Shown here: positions 1-6,347 of the stretch, piece by piece
Layout of the letters: every line of letters begins with the position of its first letter
How positions within the stretch are numbered: position 1 is the first letter of the stretch
Assembly: GCA_035545255.1 (NCBI GenBank)
Contig: DASZYR010000101.1
Location: forward strand, 1 to 14,409
Length of the DNA stretch: 14,409 bases
Source: Dokdonella_A sp035545255
Lineage (GTDB): Bacteria; Pseudomonadota; Gammaproteobacteria; Xanthomonadales; Rhodanobacteraceae
Reading direction: 5' to 3'
Program-made: the position numbers and the translations under genes
The notes under the pieces: generated by a model
The model's database searches: none
The model's input: the letters and a program-made list of their open reading frames with translations, nothing else
What the model was told of the DNA's origin: nothing

Positions 1-512
1 CCGCCGCGTCCGACCGACTGGTAGCGGATGTTCTTCTCGCGCAGCGTCGCGCGGATGTCGTCCGCGTAGCGCTGCAGCTGCTTGTCCATCACGTCCTTGT
101 CGTCGACCTGCATCAGGAAATGCACGCCGCCGCGAAGGTCGAGGCCGAGCGGCATCGCATTCGCGCCGATCGCGCGCATCCACGCCGGCACGGTCGAGGC
201 GAGGTTCAGCGCGACGATGTACGAATCGCCAAGATCGGTGCGCAGCGCATCCGACGCCTTGGTCTGGTCGTCGACGCCCGCGAAGCGCACGACGAGCTTC
301 TCGCCCGAAAGCTCGATGCTCTGGAACGGGATCTTGTCCTTCTCGAGGACGCCTTGCGCCTTCTCCTTCAGCGCCGCATCGACGGTCGCGCCGCGGTTCG
401 CCGAGACCTGCAGGGCCGGCTGCTGCGGAAACAGGTTCGGAATGCCGTACAGCACGCCGAGCAGCAGCACGACGGCGACCAGCACATATTTCCAGCGTGG
501 AAAATCGTTCAT
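1..512 (-). CDS. secD: Protein translocase subunit SecD (C-terminus outside window)
   Basis: N-terminal 170 residues of SecD, an inner-membrane protein that with SecF and YajC helps the SecYEG channel move proteins across the membrane using the proton motive force. The start MNDFPRWKYVLVAVVLLLG is the family's cytoplasmic N-terminus and first transmembrane helix (about residues 9-27), followed by the NLFPQQPALQVS stretch where the chain enters the periplasm. The motif PLGLDLRGGVHFLMQVD (about 121-137) is the SecD hallmark. The ATG at 512-510 is the natural start, although no strong Shine-Dalgarno is visible. SecD proteins are usually above 600 residues, so roughly a quarter is present and the rest lies left of position 1. 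It is last in the visible queA-tgt-yajC-secD order, the same order as in E. coli. Identification is firm. Confidence 0.96.
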   Translation of the reverse strand, partial: MNDFPRWKYVLVAVVLLLGVLYGIPNLFPQQPALQVSANRGATVDAALKEKAQGVLEKDKIPFQSIELSGEKLVVRFAGVDDQTKASDALRTDLGDSYIVALNLASTVPAWMRAIGANAMPLGLDLRGGVHFLMQVDDKDVMDKQLQRYADDIRATLREKNIRYQSVGRG

Positions 513-539
513 GTCGTCAGACTTGGGTCACGGTGTGGA

Positions 540-559
540 GGCCGCCCCCGCGGCCTTTT
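540..559. other. Small GC hairpin between yajC and secD
   Basis: A 6-bp stem (GGCCGC / GCGGCC, loop CCCC) is followed by TTTT when read on the plus strand, which would look like a weak terminator in that direction. The flanking genes are transcribed on the minus strand, where no T run follows the stem. It is therefore probably only a leader hairpin ahead of secD, or a chance GC-rich palindrome. The rest of the 113-base gap holds a 13-base direct repeat (CGCGATCGGACGC at 582-594 and 608-620) of no known meaning. Confidence 0.25.
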
Positions 560-625
560 CGGAACATCCGAACCAGGCGACCGCGATCGGACGCCGGTGT
601 TCCCGCGCGCGATCGGACGCGCGGC

Positions 626-961
626 TCAGGAAGACGCCTTCAGCGTGCCCTTCGGCAGGACCGCCGAGATCGCCTGCTTCTGGAGCTTCACGACGACGTT
701 CGGCGCGATCTCGAGCGTCACGAACTGCTCGGCGATGTCCTCGATGCGGCCGAGGATTCCGCCGTTCGTCAGCACCTCGTCGCCTTTCGCGAGCGCGGCG
801 ATCATCGTGCGCTGCTCCTTGGCGCGCTTCATCTGCGGCCGGATCAGCATGAAATAGAAGATGCCGAACAGGATGACCAGCGGCAGGAACGACATCAGCG
901 GATTGGGCGCGGCGGCGGGCGCGGCGGCCTGCGCATGGGCGCTCGAAATCAGGAAATCCAT
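626..961 (-). CDS. yajC: Sec translocase accessory protein YajC
   Basis: A 111-residue YajC, the usual length (E. coli 110). It is a single-pass inner-membrane protein that associates with SecDF. An Ala/Pro-rich N-terminus (residues 9-20) precedes one transmembrane helix (about 23-40, LMSFLPLVILFGIFYFMLI). Then come the family signature RPQMKRAKE (41-49) and a small cytoplasmic domain with GDEVLTNGGILGRI (60-73). The start ATG at 961-959 has GGAG six bases upstream on the minus strand. A longer open frame runs upstream but has no family similarity there. It lies between tgt and secD with gaps of 130 and 113 bases, the canonical context. Nothing is missing or unusual in the protein itself. Confidence 0.96.
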   Translation of the reverse strand: MDFLISSAHAQAAAPAAAPNPLMSFLPLVILFGIFYFMLIRPQMKRAKEQRTMIAALAKGDEVLTNGGILGRIEDIAEQFVTLEIAPNVVVKLQKQAISAVLPKGTLKASS

Positions 962-1030
962 CGAAGCTCCAGCTATCGCCCCGGCGAAAACCGCGGGGCT
1001 CGTCAAAAAATGGTCGCGGATTATGCCATA

Positions 1031-1077
1031 GGGCGGGCCTCGGCCCACCATCGATCCCGGTGGGCCGAGGCCCACCC
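1031..1077. repeat. REP-like inverted repeat, GGGCCTCGGCCCACC type
   Basis: Two 19-base arms, 1031-1049 and 1059-1077, are reverse complements with one mismatch, around a 9-base loop (ATCGATCCC). The strong hairpin sits in the 130-base tgt-yajC gap. There is no T run on the minus-strand exit side, so it is not a textbook terminator. It more resembles the dispersed GGTGGGCC-GGCCCACC intergenic palindromes common in Xanthomonadaceae (from memory). It may stabilise the upstream message or modulate yajC-secD expression. Confidence 0.75.
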
Positions 1078-1091
1078 TGAGCGGCGCGGAC

Positions 1092-2210
1092 TTACTCGAG
1101 ATCCACGGCCGCCGCCCGGCGAAGCGCATGGAACTGCGCCACGAAACCGGCCAGCCGACCCGCCTCGATCGCCTCCCGAAGGCCCCGCATGAGTTCCTGG
1201 TAGTAGTGGAGATTGTGGATCGTCGCCAGCATCGGCCCCAGCATCTCGCCGCAGCGGTCGAGATGGCGAAGGTACGCGCGGCTGAATCCCGAGCGGCAGG
1301 TGTAGCAGCCGCATTCCTCGTCGAGCGGGCGCGTGTCGCGCTCGAATTTCGCATTGCGGATGCGAAGCGTGCCTCGGCGCGTGAAGAGGTGCGCGTTGCG
1401 CGCGTTCCGGGTCGGCATCACGCAGTCGAACATGTCGATGCCGCGGCAGACCGCTTCGACGAGATCCTCGGGCCGGCCCACGCCCATGAGATAGCGCGGC
1501 CGATCCTTGGGAAGCATCGGCTCGATCGTTTCGAGGATCGCGTTGCGTTCTTCCTCGGGCTCGCCGACCGCGAGCCCTCCGATCGCGTAGCCGTCGAAGC
1601 CGATCGCCTTCAGCGCCTCGGCCGAGCGATGCCGCAGCCCCGGATACACGCTGCCTTGCACGATGCCGAACAACGCGTTCGGATTGCCCTCGTGCGCGAC
1701 GCGGCTCCGCTCGGCCCAGCGCAGCGAAAGCTCCATCGACGCGCGCGCGGTCTTCTCGTCGGCAGGATACGGCGTGCATTCGTCGAAGATCATGGCGATA
1801 TCGGAATCGAGCGCGCGCTGGATGCGCATCGATTCCTCGGGCGAGAGGAACACGGTCGATCCGTCGACGGGCGAAGCGAAGGTGACGCCTTCCTCGGTGA
1901 TCTTGCGCTTCGCCGCGAGGCTGAAGACCTGGAAGCCGCCGGAGTCGGTGAGGATGGGTTTCTCCCATCCGATGAAGCGGTGCAGGCCGCCGAACTCGGC
2001 GATCACGTCGAGGCCGGGCCGGAGGAAAAGGTGGAACGTGTTGCCGAGAACGATCTCGGCGCCGATGTCGAGGAGCGATCGCGGCGTCATTGCCTTGACC
2101 GATCCATAAGTTCCGACCGGCATGAACGCCGGCGTCTCGACGCTGCCACGCGCGAATGTGAGGCGGCCGCGCCGCGCGGCACCGTCGATGGTCAGGAGGT
2201 CAAATCGCAT
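1092..2210 (-). CDS. tgt: tRNA-guanine(34) transglycosylase (Tgt)
   Basis: A 372-residue Tgt (E. coli 375). It swaps guanine 34 for preQ1 in the anticodon of the GUN-reading tRNAs (Asp, Asn, His, Tyr), the insertion step of queuosine synthesis. LTDSGGFQVFSL carries the general catalytic Asp (D89). FDCVMPTRNARNAHLFT carries the nucleophile Asp (D262). The zinc site is CGCYTC plus a later His (C300, C302, C305, H332), matching the known C-x-C-x2-C...H layout. GIVQGSVYPGLR and the GGLAVGE loop (211-217) contribute to base recognition. The start chosen is ATG 2210-2208 because GGAAG lies eight bases upstream. ATG 2216 is also in frame, and an open frame continues further upstream to about 2321, but that part only translates an intergenic repeat. 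It follows queA by 112 bases. Confidence 0.97.
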   Translation of the reverse strand: MRFDLLTIDGAARRGRLTFARGSVETPAFMPVGTYGSVKAMTPRSLLDIGAEIVLGNTFHLFLRPGLDVIAEFGGLHRFIGWEKPILTDSGGFQVFSLAAKRKITEEGVTFASPVDGSTVFLSPEESMRIQRALDSDIAMIFDECTPYPADEKTARASMELSLRWAERSRVAHEGNPNALFGIVQGSVYPGLRHRSAEALKAIGFDGYAIGGLAVGEPEEERNAILETIEPMLPKDRPRYLMGVGRPEDLVEAVCRGIDMFDCVMPTRNARNAHLFTRRGTLRIRNAKFERDTRPLDEECGCYTCRSGFSRAYLRHLDRCGEMLGPMLATIHNLHYYQELMRGLREAIEAGRLAGFVAQFHALRRAAAVDLE

Positions 2211-2222
2211 CGTCATATCTTC

Positions 2223-2306
2223 CGTCGTCCCCATGCAGGCGGGGACCCAGCGCCTTCGTTTGCCGCGTAAAAAAGTCGCTGGGTCCCCGCCTGCGCGGGG
2301 ACGACG
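2223..2306. repeat. REP-like inverted repeat in the queA-tgt gap
   Basis: Arms 2223-2252 and 2277-2306, 30 bases each, pair at 28 positions (the AT/GC mismatch is near 2233-2234) around a 24-base loop. The core is CGTCGTCCCC, then GCAGGCGGGGACCCAGCG. It fills most of the queA-tgt gap and is open in the tgt frame, so automatic callers may extend tgt through it and give a false N-terminus containing RRPRAGGDPA. That peptide is a familiar signature of translated repeats of this type in proteobacteria (from memory). Confidence 0.85.
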
Positions 2307-2322
2307 ATGATGGGGATTCACT

Positions 2323-3354
2323 TCATACGTTTCGAGGCCAGATCAGCATCGCATCCCCATACGAGAAAAAGCGATAGCGCTGCTCGACCGCGTGACGATA
2401 CGCCGCAAGCATCGTCTCGCGCCCCGCGAACGCCGAAACGAGCATCAGCAGCGTCGATTCCGGCAGATGGAAATTCGTGACGAGCGCATCGACGCTCGTG
2501 ATGCGATAGCCCGGAAAGATGAAGATCTGCGTCTCGCCGGCGAACGGCTGCAGCACGCCGTCGCGCGTCGCGCTCTCGAGCGCACGCACGACCGTCGTGC
2601 CGACGGCGACGACGCGACCGCCGCGCTCGCGCGTCCGGCGCATCTTCTCGACGAGCCCTGCGCCGACGTTGAGCCATTCGCGATGCATCACATGATCCTC
2701 GACGCGCTCGCTGCGCACGGGCTGGAACGTGCCCGCGCCGACGTGCAGCGTGATGCAGCCCGAATCGACGCCGCGCTCGCCGAGCGCCTCGAGCAGCGGC
2801 GCGTCGAAATGGAGGCCGGCCGTCGGCGCCGCGACCGCGCCGGGCTCGCGCGCGAAGACGGTCTGATAGCGCTCGTCGTCTTCGGCGCAGGCAGCGCGCG
2901 CGATGTATGGAGGAAGCGGCATGCGCCCGAGGCGCAGCAGGCGCTTCTCGATCGGCTCGTCGGCATCGAAGCGGAGCACGAAGAACTCGCCGTCGCGCCC
3001 CTGCACGATCGCCGCGCTGCCGTCGTCGAGCAGGATGCGTCCGCCCGCCTTCGGCTTCTTGCTGACGCCGAGCTGCACGCGTGCCTCGTGCGCGCCGAGG
3101 ATGCGCTCGATCAGTATCTCGACCGCGCCGCCGGTTTCCTTGCGTCCGAAGAGGCGGGCCGGCAGTACGCGCGTGTCGTTGAAGACGACGAGGTCGCCCG
3201 GCGCGAGCAACTCGACGAGATCGGTGAAGCGGCGATCTTCGATCCGATCGTTGCGCGCATCCACGACCAGCAGCCGGCTCGCGGAACGCTCGGCGAGCGG
3301 GGTCTGCGCGATCAGCTCGGGCGGGAGATCGAAATGGAAGTCGGATTTTTTCAA
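2323..3354 (-). CDS. queA: S-adenosylmethionine:tRNA ribosyltransferase-isomerase (QueA)
   Basis: A 343-residue QueA, which transfers and isomerises the ribosyl part of SAM onto preQ1-tRNA to give epoxyqueuosine, directly after the Tgt step. Family motifs are all present: VVFNDTRVLPARL (56-68), MPLPPYI (145-151), AAPTAGLHFD (175-184), LHVGAGTFQPVR (203-214) and TNFHLPESTLLMLVSAF (293-309), ending SYGDAMLIW. The N-terminus KKSDFHFDLPPELIAQ aligns with E. coli MRVTDFSFELPESLIA, which fixes the start at TTG 3354-3352. No ATG is in frame until residue 145. No Shine-Dalgarno is visible before this TTG, because the leader is a run of CCATTCT repeats. It is 123 bases after the response regulator and 112 before tgt. 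Confidence 0.96.
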   Translation of the reverse strand: MKKSDFHFDLPPELIAQTPLAERSASRLLVVDARNDRIEDRRFTDLVELLAPGDLVVFNDTRVLPARLFGRKETGGAVEILIERILGAHEARVQLGVSKKPKAGGRILLDDGSAAIVQGRDGEFFVLRFDADEPIEKRLLRLGRMPLPPYIARAACAEDDERYQTVFAREPGAVAAPTAGLHFDAPLLEALGERGVDSGCITLHVGAGTFQPVRSERVEDHVMHREWLNVGAGLVEKMRRTRERGGRVVAVGTTVVRALESATRDGVLQPFAGETQIFIFPGYRITSVDALVTNFHLPESTLLMLVSAFAGRETMLAAYRHAVEQRYRFFSYGDAMLIWPRNV

Positions 3355-3357
3355 GAG

Positions 3358-3475
3358 TGGGAATGGGGAATCGGGAATGGAGAATGGAGAATGGAGAATG
3401 GTAAGAGCCGACGGGACCCGATGCAGAGTCAGCGATTGGTATCACGATTCCCGACTTCCCATTTCCCCATTCCCG
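3358..3475. repeat. GGGAATGGGGAATCGGGAAT-type repeat element with 7-bp tandem array
   Basis: The left half, 3358-3401, starts GGGAATGGGGAATCGGGAATG and continues as almost four copies of GAATGGA (3375-3401). The right half, about 3446-3475, reads GATTCCCGACTTCCCATTTCC and on to CCCATTCCC, which is complementary to the left arm. The whole can fold into a long imperfect hairpin across the 123-base gap between the response regulator and queA. I recall similar GGGAATCGGGAATGG elements as frequent intergenic repeats in Xanthomonadaceae. The tandem part lies a few bases from the queA start codon and occupies the place of its ribosome binding site. Confidence 0.8.
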
Positions 3476-3477
3476 CC

Positions 3478-4080
3478 TCAAAGCCAGCCCTTCTGCCGCG
3501 CAAGCCGGAACGCCTCGATCCGGTTCCCGACGCCGAGTTTCCCGATCGCTTCCGACAGGTAATTGCGCACCGTGCCCTGCGAAAGATTGAGCTTCGCCGC
3601 GATGTCGCCAGCGGACATGCCCTCGCCGGCGAACCTCAGCACTTGCCGCTCGCGGTCATTGAGCGGATCGGCTTCAGACCACGCTTCGACGGCCAGCTGC
3701 GGATCGATCGCGCGGCCGCCGCGATGGACCGTGCGCAATGCATCGGCGAGCCGCTCGGCGGGCGCGTCTTTCAGGAGATAACCACTGACGCCGGCATCGA
3801 GCGCGCGGCGCAGGAATCCGGCGCGCGCGAACGTCGTCACGATCACGACCTTCGACGGCAATCCGTAGCGCTGCACGCGCTGCGCGAGCTCGATGCCGGT
3901 CAGGCCCGGCATCTCGATGTCGGTGACGACGAGATCGGGCTGCAGCTGCTGGATCGCGCGCCACGCTTCCTCGCCGTCCGCCGCGGCGCCGACGACGTCG
4001 ATGTCGGGCTCGAGCTTCAGGAGCGCGGTCAGCGCGCCGCGCACCATGGCCTGATCTTCGGCGAGGAGGACGCGGATCAT
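3478..4080 (-). CDS. NarL/LuxR-family response regulator, DesR-like
   Basis: A 200-residue response regulator, about the length of Bacillus DesR/LnrK. The receiver domain (1-118) has the acidic pocket E8/D9, the phosphoacceptor D54 in VVTDIEMPG, T82 in VIVTTFA, and K104 in YLLKDAP. The C-terminal LuxR helix-turn-helix (about 137-198) contains LNDRERQVLRFAGEGMSAGD, then LNLSQGTVRNYLS as recognition helix. It is expected to be phosphorylated by the histidine kinase encoded 118 bases upstream on the same strand and to bind DNA as a dimer. The likely target is the exporter operon it sits behind, where an inverted repeat lies at 7338-7370 (inference). ATG 4080-4078 gives the complete receiver; no clear Shine-Dalgarno is seen. 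All key residues are intact. Confidence 0.93.
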   Translation of the reverse strand: MIRVLLAEDQAMVRGALTALLKLEPDIDVVGAAADGEEAWRAIQQLQPDLVVTDIEMPGLTGIELAQRVQRYGLPSKVVIVTTFARAGFLRRALDAGVSGYLLKDAPAERLADALRTVHRGGRAIDPQLAVEAWSEADPLNDRERQVLRFAGEGMSAGDIAAKLNLSQGTVRNYLSEAIGKLGVGNRIEAFRLARQKGWL

Positions 4081-4100
4081 GCGCCGACGTTAGCACGAGC

Positions 4101-4186
4101 CTCGTAGGAGCGGCTTCAGCCGCGATCTTTTTTCCTTCGTAGCCGCATCCAACGAAAAAGATCGCGGTTGAAGCCGCTCCTGCACG
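4101..4186. repeat. REP-like inverted repeat (AGGAGCGGCTTCA-CCGCGA type) between kinase and regulator
   Basis: The left arm, 4101-4132, contains AGGAGCGGCTTCAGCCGCGA followed by TCTTTTTT. The right arm, about 4154-4186, contains AAAAAGATCGCGG, then TTGAAGCCGCTCCT. The arms pair nearly perfectly with one inner mismatch (G versus A in the complementary strand) and a short indel near the outer end, leaving about 20 bases as loop. It fills most of the 118-base gap between the histidine kinase and response regulator genes. Repeats with this core are, from memory, dispersed in Xanthomonadaceae and related to Pseudomonas REPs. On the minus strand the stem contains A and T runs inside it, so partial attenuation of regulator transcription is possible. 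Confidence 0.85.
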
Positions 4187-4198
4187 AGAGAGCGCGTG

Positions 4199-5419
4199 TC
4201 AGACTCTGGACGGCTCGTCGCGGCCACGGAGTCGCGCCTCGGCGATCGGATCGGCGGCGAGCGCGACGCGCGCTTCGAGCCGCGTGCCGCGGCCGCGCTC
4301 CGAGGCGACGACGAGATCGCCGTCGAGCGCGCGCAGACGCTCGCGCATTCCGGTCAATCCGTTGCCGGGCTCGATCACGCGGCCGCAGCCGTCGTCCTCG
4401 ATCACGAGACACGCTTCGCGGGCGTCGACCGCGAGCGTCACGCGGGCACGCGTCGCGCGAGCGTGGCGCTGGATGTTCGTGACGCCCTCGCGAAGCGTCA
4501 GCGCGAAGATCGTCTCGATGTCGGGCGGCAGCACCGCGCCGTCCGCTGTCTCGTAGTCGAGCTCGACTCCGCCCGATTCGAGCAGGAGATGCGCCGATGC
4601 GAGCTCGGCCGCGAGGCCGGCCGCGCGGTTGCCGGCGACCGCGCGGCGCACCTGGCCGAGCGTGTCGCGCGCGACGCGCTCGACGTCGACGATCTCGCGC
4701 CGCGCCGCGAGCGGATCGCGATCGAAGAGCCGCGCGGCGAGCTCGGATTTCAGCGTGATCAGCGACAGCGTATGGCCGAGGAGATCGTGCAGGTCGCGAC
4801 CGATGCGCTCGCGCTCGGCGAGCGCGGCGAGACGCCGGATCTCGTCGTGGCTCAGCTTGAGCTCGGCCTGGCGCAGGCGTTTCTCGCGATGCGCGCTGTT
4901 GGCGGCGCAGACCGCGATCGAGATGATCAGCGTGACGCCGATGATGATCGCGATCGCCTGCAACGGCACGCCGAGCAGCACGAGCTCGCCAGCGTAGAGC
5001 GCGAGACCGGCGACGATCAGCAGCAGCGAGTTGCGCAGTCGAAGGCCGGTGAGCGGCAGGAACACGGCCGCATAAATCAGATAGGTATGTGCGCACTTGT
5101 TGAACGGAACGAGCGCGAACGCGAGCGCAGCGATGATCGCCACGTGCATCAGCTGCTTCCAGTCGCGCATCCAGTAGCAGCGGAAGTAGACCGGCAGGAA
5201 GATCGCGACGCTGACCAGGGTCGGCCGGAGCCACACCGATAGCGGATCGCCCCAGGTCATGAACAGGAAGCCGAGATAAAGGAGGCTCCAGAACGGCGCC
5301 CAGCCGAGATCCTGCGACTCGCCCGGAAGCGCGCGGCGGCGAAAGGCTTCGAGCGATGCGGAAAGCCTTCTCATCAAGGATGGACGCTGCGGCTCGGCGC
5401 TCATGCGAAGCGGGATCAT
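4199..5419 (-). CDS. Membrane sensor histidine kinase, DesK/NarL type (HisKA_3)
   Basis: About 406 residues from ATG 5419. The N-terminal half has roughly six hydrophobic segments (about 43-56, 61-83, 90-104, 111-126, 130-151, 154-175) with only short loops and no large periplasmic domain, as in DesK-like intramembrane sensors. A short linker follows, then the dimerisation box ERERIGRDLHDLLGHTLSLI with the phosphoacceptor H211. The ATPase domain has an N box (REGVTNIQRHA, N315), a G1 box (IEDDGCGR, 341-348) and G2-type GNGLTGMRERL (353-363). Other starts are in frame: GTG 5431, whose GTGA overlaps the stop of the upstream small ORF, and ATG 5404. None has a strong Shine-Dalgarno, which suggests translational coupling. 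It most likely senses membrane stress or the exporter's substrate and phosphorylates the regulator just downstream; the signal is unknown. Confidence 0.93.
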   Translation of the reverse strand: MIPLRMSAEPQRPSLMRRLSASLEAFRRRALPGESQDLGWAPFWSLLYLGFLFMTWGDPLSVWLRPTLVSVAIFLPVYFRCYWMRDWKQLMHVAIIAALAFALVPFNKCAHTYLIYAAVFLPLTGLRLRNSLLLIVAGLALYAGELVLLGVPLQAIAIIIGVTLIISIAVCAANSAHREKRLRQAELKLSHDEIRRLAALAERERIGRDLHDLLGHTLSLITLKSELAARLFDRDPLAARREIVDVERVARDTLGQVRRAVAGNRAAGLAAELASAHLLLESGGVELDYETADGAVLPPDIETIFALTLREGVTNIQRHARATRARVTLAVDAREACLVIEDDGCGRVIEPGNGLTGMRERLRALDGDLVVASERGRGTRLEARVALAADPIAEARLRGRDEPSRV

Positions 5420-5427
5420 ACGCGCGC

Positions 5428-5559
5428 TCACGGACTCGCAACGCGCGCGACGTGGGTCATCGCGCCCCGCATCGGATCGACCGGCACCGAAGCGCCGAGC
5501 GCGAGCAGCACGGCGAAGGCGACCGCGCTGACGAAAAGCCTTGCGTAGACGATGCGCAT
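5428..5559 (-). CDS. Small single-helix membrane protein between permease and histidine kinase
   Basis: A 43-residue ORF: a short basic N-terminus (MRIVYAR), one hydrophobic helix (about 8-24, LFVSAVAFAVLLALGAS), then a short tail with two Met and two Arg. I recognise no family. The start ATG 5559-5557 has GGAG five bases upstream. An earlier in-frame ATG at 5577 overlaps the permease stop as ATGA and would give 49 residues. Its stop lies eight bases before the kinase ATG and overlaps a possible kinase GTG start (GTGA). This tight packing, the good ribosome site and the clean hydrophobic segment favour a real gene. It could be an accessory subunit of the exporter or a link between exporter and sensor; both are inference. 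It could also be an untranslated remnant or a secreted leader-like peptide. Confidence 0.6.
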   Translation of the reverse strand: MRIVYARLFVSAVAFAVLLALGASVPVDPMRGAMTHVARVASP

Positions 5560-5573
5560 CGAAACTCCGGGAC

Positions 5574-6347
5574 TCATGCGCCGCGCGCGAGCCGGCGCCG
5601 CGCGAGCGCGAGGAAGACGACGCTCGTCGCGGCCAGCGCGCCGACGTGCGTCGCCGCGGAGCCATCCGCGGGCTGACCGACCGCGCCGAGCGCGAGCTGG
5701 CCGAGATGGAAGGCCGGCCAGAGCGGCGCGATTTCGCGCAGGAACGGCGGCAATGCCGACAACGGCATCCAGAGGCCGGAAAGGAACGACATCGGCAGAT
5801 AGATCAGGTTGACGATCGCGGGCGCGGCCGAGCCGTTCACGAGCGAGCCGACGAACAACCCGATCGCGCAGAACGGCAGCACGCCCAGCGCCTCGACGAC
5901 GAGCAGCGAGAGCCACGCCGAAGCCGGCAGGCGCACGCCGCCGACCGATGTCGCGAGCACGGCGAGCATGACGAAGATGATCGCGGCGAACAGCATCGCC
6001 ATCGCGAGCTTCGCCGCGAGATAGGCGCCGCGCGGCATCGGCTGCGCGCGTTTCAGCGTCAGCCAGCCGCGCTCGCGGTCGAGCGCCACCGACACGCCGA
6101 AGCCGAACAGCGAAGGCGCCATCACGCCGAACACGCCGTACGTCGCGAGCAGGTAGACGTTCGCCTGGAAGCCGCCGCGATTGCCGGAGAAAAGCACGGC
6201 GAACAGGAGATAGAACATCGCCGGGAACAGGAGCGTCGGCAGCGCGAACGCCGGCGTGCGCAGCAGGCGCAGGAATTCGAGGCGGCTTTCGAGCGCGTAG
6301 ATGCGCGGCATCGAGACGCGCGGCAGGGTTTCGACGATCGCGTTCAT
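5574..6347 (-). CDS. ABC-2 type exporter permease
   Basis: A 257-residue integral membrane permease of the ABC-2 family. About six hydrophobic segments are seen near 33-53, 64-86, 110-135, 144-170, 176-194 and 234-250. The stretch YLPMSFLSGLWMPLSALPPF (183-202), followed by a WPAFHLGQ segment (210-217), is the typical ABC-2 signature region. The cytoplasmic loop DRERGWLTLKRAQPMPRG (90-107) is the usual coupling region to the ATPase. The start ATG 6347 shares one base with the ATPase stop (TGATG) and has AGGAAG seven bases upstream, so the two are co-translated. With the ATPase it should form a dimeric exporter in the inner membrane. The substrate cannot be read from the sequence; close context analogues move lipids, polyenes or peptide antibiotics. 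Confidence 0.92.
   Translation of the reverse strand: MNAIVETLPRVSMPRIYALESRLEFLRLLRTPAFALPTLLFPAMFYLLFAVLFSGNRGGFQANVYLLATYGVFGVMAPSLFGFGVSVALDRERGWLTLKRAQPMPRGAYLAAKLAMAMLFAAIIFVMLAVLATSVGGVRLPASAWLSLLVVEALGVLPFCAIGLFVGSLVNGSAAPAIVNLIYLPMSFLSGLWMPLSALPPFLREIAPLWPAFHLGQLALGAVGQPADGSAATHVGALAATSVVFLALARRRLARGA

Noticed and set aside
540..559. Terminator-like hairpin plus TTTT on the plus strand
   Set aside because: No plus-strand gene ends here, and on the transcribed minus strand no T run follows the stem.
2223..2306. 30-base inverted repeat considered as insertion-sequence ends or a target-site relic
   Set aside because: Only 24 bases lie between the arms, no transposase is present, and no flanking target duplication is seen; REP-like is the simpler reading.
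3375..3401. Short tandem GAATGGA units considered as a CRISPR array
   Set aside because: Units are 7 bases with no spacers and no cas genes nearby; this is a simple tandem repeat.
2392..4107. A 571-residue open frame on the plus strand opposite queA and the response regulator
   Set aside because: The minus-strand genes show full family motifs. The plus frame is a GC-rich shadow full of Arg, Glu and Ala with no recognisable domain.
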